Origin: an uncultured Acetatifactor sp.
Lineage (GTDB): Bacteria; Bacillota; Clostridia; Lachnospirales; Lachnospiraceae
Direction: 5' to 3'
Assembly (NCBI GenBank): GCA_910589655.1
Contig: CAJUTJ010000065.1
Span: 51,036-115,035 of the forward strand
Length of the DNA stretch: 64,000 nucleotides
Shown here one piece after another: positions 52,189 through 61,192 of this stretch (positions are counted from its first letter, which is position 1; every line of letters starts with the position of its first letter). The position numbers were made by a program, and so were the translations under genes. The notes below the pieces were generated by a model. That model was not told the origin of the DNA and ran no database searches. It saw only the letters and a list, made by a program, of their open reading frames with translations.

Positions 52189-54348
52189 GTGGGAAAAAGT
52201 CTATTTATTGCGGAAAAACCAAGTGTTGCAAGAGAATTTGCCAATGCGCTTAAAATAAGCACAAGTGCTCGCGACGGATATCTGGAGTCCGAAAAAGCCA
52301 TTGTTACATGGTGTGTGGGCCATCTGGTGACCATGAGTTATCCTGAGGTATATGACGAGAGGTATAAGAGATGGAGTTTTGAGACCATTCCTTTTCTTCC
52401 GGATGAATTTAAATATGAAGTGATAGGAAGCTCCAAAAAGCAGTATGATATAGTAAGCTCTCTGATGAAACGCAAGGATGTCACGACAATCTATGTCTGT
52501 ACGGACTCCGGGCGGGAGGGGGAGTATATTTACCGTCTGGTGGAGCAGATGGCGGGAGTAAAGGGCAAGGACCGCCGCCGGGTGTGGATTGACTCCCAGA
52601 CGGAAGAGGAGATTCTAAGAGGAATCCGTGAAGCTAAGGATTTAAAGGAATATGACAGCTTAAGCGATGCGGCCTACCTGCGTGCCAAGGAAGATTATCT
52701 CATGGGAATCAATTTTTCCAGAGCGTTGACTTTAAAATATGGTTATCATGTAAAAGATTATCTGAAGCGGGATAAGGCGGTAATATCCGTGGGGCGTGTT
52801 ATGACCTGCGTTCTTGGGATAATCGTCAACAGGGAGCGGGAGATACGGGCGTTTACCAAGACTCCTTTTTACCGTGTGCTTGGGAATTTTAATCTTCAAG
52901 ATAAAACTATTTCCGGTGAGTGGAAGGCAGTGGAAGGTTCCCCCTATTTCGCATCGCCAAAGCTTTATAAGGAGAACGGCTTCAAGGAAGAGGAAAGCGC
53001 CAAACAGCTGATTGCGCATCTGCAGGAGGAGCCTGTGGGAGATGTGGTGGTGGAGTCCATTGAACGGAAGCGGGAAAATAAAAATCCTCCCCTTCTGTAC
53101 AATTTGGCGGAGCTGCAAAATGACTGCTCTAAATACTTTAAGATCAGCCCCGACGAGACTTTGCGGATTATTCAGGAGCTGTACGAAAAAAAGATGGTGA
53201 CATACCCCAGAACCGATGCCCGTGTGCTGTCCACTGCGGTGGCGAAGGAGATTCATAAGAATATCGGCGGTCTGCGGTACTATGCTCCGGCAGCTGCCTT
53301 TGCTTCCGAGATCCTGAATAACGGAAGCTATAAAGGAATTGCCAAAACCAGATATGTGAACGATAAGCAGATTACGGATCATTATGCGGTGATTCCTACC
53401 GGACAGGGTCTGAATAATTTAAACAGCCTGCCGAATGTTTCCGCGAAAGTCTACGAGATTATAGTGCGGAGATTTTTAAGTATTTTTTATCCGGCGGCGG
53501 TGTACCGCAAAGTTTCTTTGGCCATAAGGGTAAAAGAGGAAGAGTTCTTTTCCAATTTCAAAGTTCTGGAAGAAGAGGGATATTTAAAGGCGGCGGCCTT
53601 TTCATTCAAGAAGGACAATATGGCGGCGAAGCAGGAGAACCGAAAGGGCACCGAGGGCGGCCAAGAGCAGAACAATGCCGGGAAGTCCGGCGGCGCTGTA
53701 CCTGAAAGCGGAGATACCGGCGCAAAGACCGAAAATGCTGATACGGCGGTAAACGGCGGTAAGGCCGAGGAAGACAGAGGGAGAGCCGGAGAGGGAGAAG
53801 AGACGGAGGCAGGATGTGACGAAGTTCTCTTAAAGCTGCTTATGAAGTTGAAAAAAGGCGACCGAGTAGCGGCAGAATCTTATGAAATAAAAGAAGGAGA
53901 GACCTCTCCGCCCAAGAGATATACTTCCGGAAGCATTATCCTGACCATGGAGAATGCCGGACAATTTATTGAGGACGAGGAGCTGCGGGCGCAGATCAAG
54001 GGGAGCGGCATCGGCACCAGTGCCACTCGGGCGGAAATTTTAAAAAAGCTCGTGAACATCGAATATCTCGCCTTAAATAAAAAGACGCAGGTATTGACCC
54101 CAACCCTTATGGGAGAAATGATTTATGATGTGGTAAATAATTCTATCAGGGCGCTTTTGGATCCGTCACTGACGGCAAGCTGGGAGAAGGGCTTAACCAT
54201 GGTGGCCGACGGGACAATCACTTCCGAGGAGTATATGGCGAAGCTGGCAGGCTTTGTAGGCAGGAGAACGGAATATGTGAAAAAGCTCAACAACCAGAGG
54301 GAGTTGTACGACCGCTTTAACGCCGCTGCGGCCAATTACAAAAAATAA
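52189..54348 (+). CDS. topB: DNA topoisomerase III
   Basis: A 719-residue type IA topoisomerase. The TOPRIM domain starts LFIAEKPSVAREFANAL and holds CTDSGREGEYIYRLV (DxDxE-like Asp/Glu). The catalytic Tyr339 lies in MVTYPRTDAR, followed by ITDHYAVIPTGQ. Residues ~480-545 are a low-complexity Gly/Glu/Ala insert (for example GGQEQNNAGKSGGAVPE) that is not part of the usual fold. The start is a GTG at 52189 with AAGGATGG upstream. It decatenates DNA during replication or recombination. Confidence 0.94.
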   Translation: MGKSLFIAEKPSVAREFANALKISTSARDGYLESEKAIVTWCVGHLVTMSYPEVYDERYKRWSFETIPFLPDEFKYEVIGSSKKQYDIVSSLMKRKDVTTIYVCTDSGREGEYIYRLVEQMAGVKGKDRRRVWIDSQTEEEILRGIREAKDLKEYDSLSDAAYLRAKEDYLMGINFSRALTLKYGYHVKDYLKRDKAVISVGRVMTCVLGIIVNREREIRAFTKTPFYRVLGNFNLQDKTISGEWKAVEGSPYFASPKLYKENGFKEEESAKQLIAHLQEEPVGDVVVESIERKRENKNPPLLYNLAELQNDCSKYFKISPDETLRIIQELYEKKMVTYPRTDARVLSTAVAKEIHKNIGGLRYYAPAAAFASEILNNGSYKGIAKTRYVNDKQITDHYAVIPTGQGLNNLNSLPNVSAKVYEIIVRRFLSIFYPAAVYRKVSLAIRVKEEEFFSNFKVLEEEGYLKAAAFSFKKDNMAAKQENRKGTEGGQEQNNAGKSGGAVPESGDTGAKTENADTAVNGGKAEEDRGRAGEGEETEAGCDEVLLKLLMKLKKGDRVAAESYEIKEGETSPPKRYTSGSIILTMENAGQFIEDEELRAQIKGSGIGTSATRAEILKKLVNIEYLALNKKTQVLTPTLMGEMIYDVVNNSIRALLDPSLTASWEKGLTMVADGTITSEEYMAKLAGFVGRRTEYVKKLNNQRELYDRFNAAAANYKK

Positions 54349-54485
54349 AATTCACATTGGCACATGGAACGGCAGTAACAGACCTTGCTCATCATCTGCC
54401 TGTTATAACGTAAGGATTCTAAAAGTCAATTAATTTGGCTCACGGACTGCGGAAAGAAAAGAAACCATTCATAGGAGAGTTTAAA

Positions 54486-55154
54486 ATGACAAAGAAGATT
54501 ACGATTTCGGAATTGTATGATTTAAGAGAAACCATCGCCTCAAAGCTGTTTGAGGGTATGGAGTACCCATGGGAGGCGCTTCCCAAGATCCACGATTTTA
54601 TTCTTGAGCTGGGTTCGACTCTGTCGGAGGAGCATTTTGAGAAAAGAGGGGAAAATATCTGGGTGGCTAAGAGCGCCAAGGTGGCTCCCACGGCATGTCT
54701 GAACGGTCCCCTGATTATAGACGAGGAGGCGGAAGTGCGCCATTGTGCCTTTGTACGGGGCAATGCCATTGTGGGAAAGGGAGCGGTGGTAGGAAACTCC
54801 ACGGAACTGAAAAACGTGGTGCTCTTTAACAAAGTTCAAGTGCCCCATTATAATTATGTAGGGGACAGTATTCTAGGCTTTAAGTCTCATATGGGAGCCG
54901 GCTCCATTACATCCAATGTAAAGAGCGACAAGACTCTTGTGGTGGTAAAGGGAGAGGGAATTGCCATTGAGACGGGATTAAAGAAAATGGGCGCGATGCT
55001 GGGAGACAACGTGGAGGTAGGTTGCAACAGTGTGTTAAATCCCGGTACCGTCATCGGCAGAAATTCCAATATTTACCCTGCTTCCATGGTGAGGGGCGTG
55101 ATTCCTTCCGACAGTATCTATAAAACCGCAACAGAAATTGCCGAAAAGCATTGA
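54486..55154 (+). CDS. left-handed beta-helix acyltransferase / GlmU-like
   Basis: A 222-residue protein. After a helical N-terminus (ISELYDLRETIASKLFEGMEYP), hexapeptide repeats build a beta-helix: IWVAKSAKVAPTACLNGPLIIDEEAEVRH, AIVGKGAVVGNSTELKNVVLF, VEVGCNSVLNPGTVIGRNSNIYPASMVRGVIP. The pattern matches GlmU C-terminal-like acetyltransferases, without the uridylyl domain. The substrate may be a nucleotide sugar. ATAGGAGAGTTTAAA precedes the ATG. Confidence 0.85.
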   Translation: MTKKITISELYDLRETIASKLFEGMEYPWEALPKIHDFILELGSTLSEEHFEKRGENIWVAKSAKVAPTACLNGPLIIDEEAEVRHCAFVRGNAIVGKGAVVGNSTELKNVVLFNKVQVPHYNYVGDSILGFKSHMGAGSITSNVKSDKTLVVVKGEGIAIETGLKKMGAMLGDNVEVGCNSVLNPGTVIGRNSNIYPASMVRGVIPSDSIYKTATEIAEKH

Positions 55155-55285
55155 CATTTAAAAATTGCTGTTGTATATTCTTCCTAGTGCGTCATATTAA
55201 TGCGTTGGCGCACTAAAGCGTAAAAGGAAAAGCGCGGACGATAATTACATCGGGATACCGTATGCGCTTTGGAACGGAGGAGATT

Positions 55286-56341
55286 ATGAAGAAGAAATTA
55301 GCAGCAATTGTATTGAGCGGTATTATGGCAGTATCCATGCTGGCAGGATGCGGCTCCGATGGGAACGGCGACGGTTCCGCTGCCCAGACGGGAAGCACAG
55401 GCAGTTCCGCAGAAAGCACAGGCAGTTCCGCGGCAAACAGTGGCAATTCCACCGGAAACGACGGAGACACCTATAATGTAGGTATCTGCCAGCTGGTTCA
55501 GCATGACGCTTTGGATGCGGCTACGCAGGGCTTTCAGGACGCTCTGACCGAGAAACTGGGGGACAAGGTAAGCTTTGATCTGCAGAACGCTTCCGGTGAT
55601 TCCCCTACATGTGCCACCATTGTGAACCAGTTTGTATCCAATAATGTAGACTTGATTCTTGCAAACGCTACGGCGCCTTTACAGGCAGCGGCAGCGGCAA
55701 CCAACGAGATTCCCATTTTGGGCACCTCCATCACCGACTATGCAACCGCGTTGCAGATTGACAGCTGGACCGGTACCACCGGTGTCAATATTTCCGGTAC
55801 TTCCGACTGTGCACCCCTGACGGAGCAGGCGGATATGCTTCATGAATTGTTTCCGGATGCAAAGACTATCGGAATGCTGTACTGTTCCGCGGAACCCAAT
55901 TCCGCCTATCAGGTGGGCGTTGTAAAGGGCGCGTTGGAAGGCATGGGATATACCTGCAAAGAGTATACTTTTGCCGATTCTAACGATATAGCATCGGTTG
56001 CCACCAGTGCAACGTCGGAGTGTGACGTAATCTACATTCCTACCGACAATTCCGCAGCGTCTGCTACCGAAGTGATCAATAATGTCTGCCTGCCTGCGGG
56101 AATCCCTATTATTGCCGGTGAGGAAGGCATCTGCAAGGGCTGCGGTGTGGCAACATTGTCCATCAGCTATTATGATATCGGATATCAGACCGGTCTCATG
56201 GCTTATGAGATACTGGTGAACGGCGCCGATGTTTCCACTATGGAAATCCAGTTTGCCCCCAATGTCACCAAGAAGTATAATGCAGATCTCTGCAGTCAGC
56301 TTAACATTACCGTTCCCGACGGATATGTTGCTATTGAATAA
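55286..56341 (+). CDS. ABC substrate-binding lipoprotein, TrpX-like
   Basis: A 351-residue lipoprotein: signal MKKKLAAIVLSGIMAVSMLAGC with lipobox LAGC, then a Gly/Ser/Asn linker of about 40 residues. The ABC_sub_bind domain follows (YNVGICQLVQHDALDAATQGF, SFDLQNASGDSPTCATIVNQF, TSITDYATAL). The family includes tryptophan/tyrosine-binding TrpX. The leader carries AAAGCGC/GCGCTTT complementary segments just before the GGAGG site. A terminator follows, before the permease gene. Confidence 0.9.
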   Translation: MKKKLAAIVLSGIMAVSMLAGCGSDGNGDGSAAQTGSTGSSAESTGSSAANSGNSTGNDGDTYNVGICQLVQHDALDAATQGFQDALTEKLGDKVSFDLQNASGDSPTCATIVNQFVSNNVDLILANATAPLQAAAAATNEIPILGTSITDYATALQIDSWTGTTGVNISGTSDCAPLTEQADMLHELFPDAKTIGMLYCSAEPNSAYQVGVVKGALEGMGYTCKEYTFADSNDIASVATSATSECDVIYIPTDNSAASATEVINNVCLPAGIPIIAGEEGICKGCGVATLSISYYDIGYQTGLMAYEILVNGADVSTMEIQFAPNVTKKYNADLCSQLNITVPDGYVAIE

Positions 56342-56384
56342 AGTAATGATTGATTTTTTAACACAAAATTGATATGATAGGAAA

Positions 56385-56420
56385 GGCGGCAAAAGTGCGG
56401 TTACTCTTTTGCCGTCTTTT
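56385..56420 (+). terminator. intrinsic terminator inside the TrpXYZ-type locus
   Basis: GGCGGCAAAAG pairs with CTTTTGCCGTC and ends in TTTT. It may let the binding protein be made in excess over the membrane parts. Confidence 0.82.
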
Positions 56421-56619
56421 AGGGATTATGCAGGAATAATTGTGCGGCAGATGCAGAAACGGTATATCCCTGTATCTAAACTCCCATACGGCCGGCGGCA
56501 CTGCCATGCATAAAAGTGCGGGAGTTTAACGGATGCCGTGACGGCGCCGGAATTTTTACGGTAAAATGACGGGGCCGCCGTGTAGAGATTTTGCAATAGA
56601 CGAGTGGAGGAAATGGAAA

Positions 56620-57549
56620 TTGAACATTATGGCTTTAATCAATGCGCTGCCCGGAGCCTGTGCCCAGGGACTGATCTGGGGCATTATGGCAATCGGCGTA
56701 TTTATCACTTACCGGATTTTGGATTTGGCAGATTTGACGGTTGACGGCACCATGTGTACCGGCGGAGCGGTCTGTATCATGATGATGCTGTCGGGACATA
56801 ACGTATGGGTGTCGCTGCTTGCAGCGTTTCTGGCAGGCATGCTGGCGGGTCTTGTGACGGGACTGCTGCACACGGCGTTCGGCATCCCGGCCATCCTTGC
56901 GGGAATCCTGTCCCAGCTGGGGCTTTATTCCATTAACCTTAGGATTATGGATAATAAGGCGAATCAGGCAGTTAATGTGGATAAGTATGATCTGCTGGTT
57001 TCTCTCCGTTATATTAAGGGTGTTCCTTTTTATAAAAATACGTTGCTTATCGCAGTGGTTATCATAGCCGTTCTCATAGCGCTGCTGTATTGGTTTTTCG
57101 GGACGGAACTGGGATGCTCCATCCGCGCCACCGGCTCCAACCCCAATATGTCAAGGGCACAGGGAATCAATACGGATCTAACCAAAATTATAGGGCTGAT
57201 GCTGAGCAACGGCATTGTGGCCTTTGCCAGCGGCCTGTATGCACAGTATCAGGGCTTTGCGGATATCAATGCAGGCCGGGGAGCCATTGTCATAGGTCTG
57301 GCTGCAGTGATTATCGGGCAGGTAGTGTTCGGCAGAATCCATGGGAATTTTGCATTTAAACTGGTGTCTGTGGCATTGGGAGGCGTTATTTACTATCTGG
57401 TGCTTCAGGTAGTGCTCTGGCTGGGGCTGAATGCAAACGATTTAAAGCTGGTTTCCGCTACAGTGGTTGCAATATTCCTTGCAGTCCCTTATTTAAAAGG
57501 AAAGCATTTTTCCAAGCCTGTGAAAAAAGGAGGTGTCGGCAATGCTTAA
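56620..57549 (+). CDS. ABC transporter permease, TrpY-like
   Basis: A 309-residue permease with about eight to nine membrane segments (GLIWGIMAIGVFITYRIL, VSLLAAFLAGMLAGLVTGLL, LLIAVVIIAVLIALLYWFFG, ...), a loop GSNPNMSRAQGINTDLTKIIGL of the BPD_transp_2 family, and a basic C-terminus. It pairs with the binding protein upstream and the ATPase downstream. The start is judged to be TTG 56620, because GGAGG at 56606-56610 sits 9 bases before it; ATG 56629 would be 18 bases away. The end overlaps the ATPase gene by 8 bases. Confidence 0.9.
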   Translation: MNIMALINALPGACAQGLIWGIMAIGVFITYRILDLADLTVDGTMCTGGAVCIMMMLSGHNVWVSLLAAFLAGMLAGLVTGLLHTAFGIPAILAGILSQLGLYSINLRIMDNKANQAVNVDKYDLLVSLRYIKGVPFYKNTLLIAVVIIAVLIALLYWFFGTELGCSIRATGSNPNMSRAQGINTDLTKIIGLMLSNGIVAFASGLYAQYQGFADINAGRGAIVIGLAAVIIGQVVFGRIHGNFAFKLVSVALGGVIYYLVLQVVLWLGLNANDLKLVSATVVAIFLAVPYLKGKHFSKPVKKGGVGNA

Positions 57550-58336
57550 TATTCATCGGATCAGTAAGACTTTCAATGCGGGAACCGTAAATGAAAAGAG
57601 AGCTTTGAGCGGTCTGGAGCTGCATTTGCAGGAAGGGGATTTTGTCACCGTCATCGGCGGAAACGGAGCGGGGAAATCTACCATGCTCAATGCCATTGCA
57701 GGCACATGGTTTGTAGATGAGGGCAGTATTTTAATTGACGGAATAGATGTGACCAGACTGCCGGAGCATAAGCGGGCGGCTTATCTGGGGAGAGTGTTTC
57801 AGGATCCTATGACGGGAACTGCCGCCAGTATGCAGATTGAAGAGAATCTGGCACTGGCTTCCAGAAGAGGGAAACGCAGGAGCTTAAGGATAGGCATCAC
57901 GGCAAAGGAAAGGGAGAGATATAGGGAGCAGCTTCAGATTTTGGAGCTTGGTCTGGAAAACCGTCTCACCACAGGTGTCGGCCTGCTTTCCGGCGGGCAG
58001 AGGCAGGCTCTTACTTTGCTTATGGCTACATTACGGAAACCGAAGCTTTTGCTGCTGGATGAGCATACCGCCGCACTGGATCCCAAGACGGCGGCAAAGG
58101 TGCTGGAGGCTACCGATAAGATTGTAGGCAAGGATAACCTTACCACCATTATGATTACCCACAATATGAAGGATGCCATTGTCCACGGAAACCGTCTGGT
58201 GATGATGCATGAAGGACATATTATTTATGACGTCTCCGGCGAGGAGAAGAAGAAGCTGACCGTGTCGGATCTGTTCCGCAAATTTGAAGAAGCCAGCGGA
58301 AGCGAGTTTGCCAATGACCGGATGATGCTGGCGTAG
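57542..58336 (+). CDS. ABC transporter ATP-binding protein, TrpZ-like
   Basis: A 264-residue ATPase. Walker A GGNGAGKSTML, Q-loop RVFQDPMTGT, signature LSGGQRQALTLLMA, Walker B LLLLDEHTAALD (His for the more usual Pro) and switch ITHNMKDA. It energises the TrpXYZ-type importer. The ATG at 57542 is favoured by AAGGAGG upstream; a GTG at 57533 in frame is possible. The stop is followed by a 63-bp inverted-repeat element. Confidence 0.93.
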   Translation: MLNIHRISKTFNAGTVNEKRALSGLELHLQEGDFVTVIGGNGAGKSTMLNAIAGTWFVDEGSILIDGIDVTRLPEHKRAAYLGRVFQDPMTGTAASMQIEENLALASRRGKRRSLRIGITAKERERYREQLQILELGLENRLTTGVGLLSGGQRQALTLLMATLRKPKLLLLDEHTAALDPKTAAKVLEATDKIVGKDNLTTIMITHNMKDAIVHGNRLVMMHEGHIIYDVSGEEKKKLTVSDLFRKFEEASGSEFANDRMMLA

Positions 58337-58352
58337 AGTAAATCCATTCAGG

Positions 58353-58415
58353 AGCGTGTTTGAAAAATATTCTCTTCGGGACGTGCAAACCGTAGGAATG
58401 ACTTTTCAAACACGT
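58353..58415. repeat. 63-bp element with AGCGTGTTTGAAAA-type ends
   Basis: CGTGTTTGAAAA (58355-58366) and TTTTCAAACACG (58403-58414) are exact inverted repeats. The end sequence is shared with the 186-bp element at 61193, and a solo end occurs at 30911-30923. Confidence 0.6.
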
Positions 58416-58756
58416 TTCGGTGTGCGTGGTTGTTGATATTTGAATATAACAACGGCAAAATTCAATCTACAAAATGATGTTGGGAGCTTGCTCACAAAGT
58501 GCAGCTTGGATATTCAATTTTATAGGACAGACGCCCGACATGGAATAAGCTGCCGAAAGGCGCCCGCATGTTTCGTAAAATCACATGAGGACGCGATTTT
58601 GATTTCGCGGAAGAGGCTTTCTGAACTGTTACAACTATTTTGGCAAATTTGTAAAATATACTGGATTTTTTGACATAAGTATGAGAAAATGAATCCGAAT
58701 GATATTGTTTTATCAATGATAAATATCAATAGAAAAGATTTGAAAGGAGATTTCAC
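58416..58756 (+). other. gap before the NifU-like gene; no gene supported
   Basis: The 77-codon frame here has no ribosome site or family resemblance. The last 150 bases are AT-rich and probably hold the promoter; a TTGACA lies at 58673-58678, but no well-spaced -10 was seen. Confidence 0.3.
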
Positions 58757-59449
58757 ATGATCTATTCAAAGGAAGTTGAAGAAATGTGTCCGGTGGCACA
58801 AGGCGTTGCTCACGGCTGTGCTCCCATCCCTGAAGAAGCAAAATGGGTAAAAGCAAAAGAAGTGAAGGATATTTCCGGTTTTACACACGGTGTTGGCTGG
58901 TGTGCTCCTCAGCAGGGCGCCTGCAAGCTTTCCCTGAACGTTAAGGAAGGCATTATTCAGGAGGCTCTGGTTGAGACCATCGGTTGCTCCGGTATGACTC
59001 ATTCCGCAGCTATGGCTGCCGAGATTCTTCCCGGCAGAACCGTTTTAGAGGCATTGAATACCGATCTTGTTTGTGATGCTATCAATACCGCCATGAGAGA
59101 GCTGTTCCTGCAGATCGTTTACGGCCGCAGCCAAAGCGCTTTCTCTGAGGACGGACTTCCTGTAGGCGCCGGTCTGGAAGACCTTGGAAAGGGCCTGAGA
59201 AGTCAGGTAGGTACTATGTACGGTACTCTGGCAAAGGGTCCCCGCTATTTGGAAATGGCGGAAGGCTATGTAACCGGTATTGCTCTGGATGCCGAGGATC
59301 AGATCATCGGATATCAGTTTGTCAGCCTTGGCAAGATGACCGACTTCATCAAGAAGGGTGATGATCCTAACACCGCATGGGAGAAGGCTAAGGGACAGTA
59401 CGGACGTGTGGCTGACGCTGTCAAGATCATTGATCCCAGAAAAGAGTAA
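58757..59449 (+). CDS. NifU/IscU-like Fe-S scaffold protein, partner of GGGtGRT protein
   Basis: A 230-residue protein whose central part (TIGCSGMTHSAAMAAEILPGRTVLEALN, DLVCDAINTAMRELF) resembles the NifU/IscU fold, with a Cys-Ser-Gly in the place of the IscU YGCG loop. Six cysteines are spread as Cys11, Cys21, Cys49, Cys56, Cys77 and Cys106, a pattern unlike standard IscU. Family annotation elsewhere is 'iron-sulfur cluster assembly scaffold', but function is unproven. A strong AAAGGAGATTTCAC site precedes the ATG. The GGGtGRT gene follows after 47 bp. Confidence 0.82.
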   Translation: MIYSKEVEEMCPVAQGVAHGCAPIPEEAKWVKAKEVKDISGFTHGVGWCAPQQGACKLSLNVKEGIIQEALVETIGCSGMTHSAAMAAEILPGRTVLEALNTDLVCDAINTAMRELFLQIVYGRSQSAFSEDGLPVGAGLEDLGKGLRSQVGTMYGTLAKGPRYLEMAEGYVTGIALDAEDQIIGYQFVSLGKMTDFIKKGDDPNTAWEKAKGQYGRVADAVKIIDPRKE

Positions 59450-59496
59450 ATAGAGGAACCTCATTTAAGTAAACTTCATTTAGGAGGAAAGGTAAG

Positions 59497-60507
59497 ATGG
59501 CATTATTTGAATCATATGAGAGAAGAATTGACAAGATCAATTCCGTATTGAACAGCTATGGCATCGCTTCCATTGAAGAAGCTGAGAAGATCACCAAGGA
59601 TGCCGGGCTTGATGTTTATAATCAGATTAAAGGTATTCAGCCGATCTGTTTTGAGAATGCCTGCTGGGCTTACATAGTTGGCGCCGCAATTGCAATTAAA
59701 AAGGGCTGCAGAAGAGCAGCAGACGCAGCGGCAGCAATCGGTGAGGGGCTTCAGGCATTCTGTATCCCCGGTTCCGTTGCAGATACCCGTAAGGTTGGTC
59801 TGGGTCATGGAAATCTGGGAAAGATGCTTTTGGAAGAAGAGACGGAGTGTTTCTGCTTCTTGGCGGGTCATGAGTCTTTTGCGGCCGCAGAAGGCGCAAT
59901 CGGTATTGCGGAGAAGGCAAACAAGGTTCGCCAGAAGCCCCTTCGCGTTATTTTGAACGGCCTTGGCAAGGACGCAGCACAGGTAATTTCCCGTATCAAC
60001 GGATTTACTTTTGTTGAGACAGAGTATGACCCTTATACGAATACCGTAAAGGAAGTATACCGCAAGTCCTATTCCGAGGGACTCCGTGCAAAAGTAAACT
60101 GCTACGGTGCAAATGACGTGTGCGAAGGCGTTGCGATCATGCACAAGGAAGGCGTGGACGTTTCCATCACCGGTAACTCCACCAACCCTACCAGATTCCA
60201 GCATCCCGTGGCAGGCACCTATAAGAAAGAGTGTATCGAGCAGGGGAAGAAATATTTCTCCGTTGCTTCCGGCGGCGGTACAGGACGTACCCTCCATCCC
60301 GATAATATGGCTGCAGGCCCCGCTTCCTACGGTATGACCGATACTTTGGGACGTATGCACTCCGATGCACAGTTTGCAGGTTCTTCTTCCGTTCCTGCAC
60401 ATGTGGAGATGATGGGTCTCATCGGCGCCGGCAACAACCCTATGGTTGGCATGACGGTGGCAGTGGCTGTCTCCATCGAGGAAGCGGCAAAATCCGGTAA
60501 ATTCTAA
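59497..60507 (+). CDS. GGGtGRT protein
   Basis: A 336-residue protein of the family named for its motif, here Gly259-Gly-Gly-Thr-Gly-Arg-Thr265 within SVASGGGTGRTLHPDNMAAG. Other conserved blocks: GIQPICFENACWAYIVGAA, IPGSVADTRKVGLGHGNLGKMLL, FLAGHESFAAAEGAIG and AQFAGSSSVPAHVEMMGLIGAGNNPM. The glycine-rich loops suggest nucleotide or phosphate binding. The catalytic function is not known. GGAGGAAAGGTAAG precedes the ATG. Strong codon use and a strong ribosome site suggest high expression. A terminator follows. Confidence 0.9.
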   Translation: MALFESYERRIDKINSVLNSYGIASIEEAEKITKDAGLDVYNQIKGIQPICFENACWAYIVGAAIAIKKGCRRAADAAAAIGEGLQAFCIPGSVADTRKVGLGHGNLGKMLLEEETECFCFLAGHESFAAAEGAIGIAEKANKVRQKPLRVILNGLGKDAAQVISRINGFTFVETEYDPYTNTVKEVYRKSYSEGLRAKVNCYGANDVCEGVAIMHKEGVDVSITGNSTNPTRFQHPVAGTYKKECIEQGKKYFSVASGGGTGRTLHPDNMAAGPASYGMTDTLGRMHSDAQFAGSSSVPAHVEMMGLIGAGNNPMVGMTVAVAVSIEEAAKSGKF

Positions 60508-60559
60508 GAAAATACTTACAGAATAAAGCATGAGGAACCTATTTTGCCCATGCGGCTAA

Positions 60560-60600
60560 AAAGAACTCTGAAAAGAGACCTTCTTTCCGGAGTTCTTTTT
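60560..60600 (+). terminator. intrinsic terminator after the GGGtGRT gene
   Basis: AAGAACTC pairs with GAGTTCTT around a long loop and runs into TTTTT. Confidence 0.75.
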
Positions 60601-60664
60601 CTTTACTTATGTTCAATTAAGAATGAAAAAATACCGCGATTTGAGAAGGAGTGAGAGAGCATTT

Positions 60665-61185
60665 ATGCTATTAGAAACACAGAGACTGACAATCCGGGAC
60701 GTAAAACCGGAAGATGAGGCGCCTTTTGTTGAAATGGCATCGGACGGAAGCTTACAGGATATTGGCTTTGATAAAGATTGTGGCAGATGGCTGGGAAAAT
60801 GGATAGCGGAAGCAAAAGAATTTGCCCTTAGAGATACTCCCGACACAGATTATTTGGCATATACGGTTACTTTAAAGGAGGAATGCAAAGCAGTCGGCTC
60901 GGTGGGATATTCTTATTATGAAGATCTTGGTGAAATAGGGATTACATATTTTATAGGGGCGCAATACAGAAATCACGGCTATGCCGCTGAGGCAGTGAAG
61001 GCATATACCGATTTTTTTTCAAACATTACGATGTACAGAAATTGATAGCTACAGTCAGGGCAGAAAATGCCCCGTCATGGAAAGCGGTTGAAAAAGCAGG
61101 ATTCAAGCTGACAGAAAAGAAGCTGTACAAAGATATGAATGATGAAAAAGAAGAGCTGTATCATTTTTATGAAATCACGAAATAA
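60665..61185 (+). pseudogene. GNAT acetyltransferase with a frameshift in a T8 run
   Basis: The frame from 60665 (MLLETQRLTIRDVKPEDEAP) has a RimJ/L-like GNAT start and motif A (IGAQYRNHGYAAEAVKAY), then stops at 61045. With one extra T in the run of eight at 61012-61019, the protein continues as HYDVQKLIATVRAENAPSWKAV, then EKAGFKLTEK, and ends at 61185, exactly the expected C-terminal half (~173 residues). So it is either a true pseudogene, a slippage-switchable gene, or a base-calling error in a homopolymer. GAAGGAG precedes the start. Confidence 0.8.
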
Positions 61186-61192
61186 TTCTGAT

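Noticed and set aside
58440..58673. 77-codon ORF before the NifU-like gene
   Set aside because: No ribosome site, no motif and odd composition; more likely leader or repeat DNA.
59512..60531. 339-codon minus-strand frame opposite the GGGtGRT gene
   Set aside because: It mirrors the strongly biased codon use of a conserved plus-strand gene; no start site or homology is evident.
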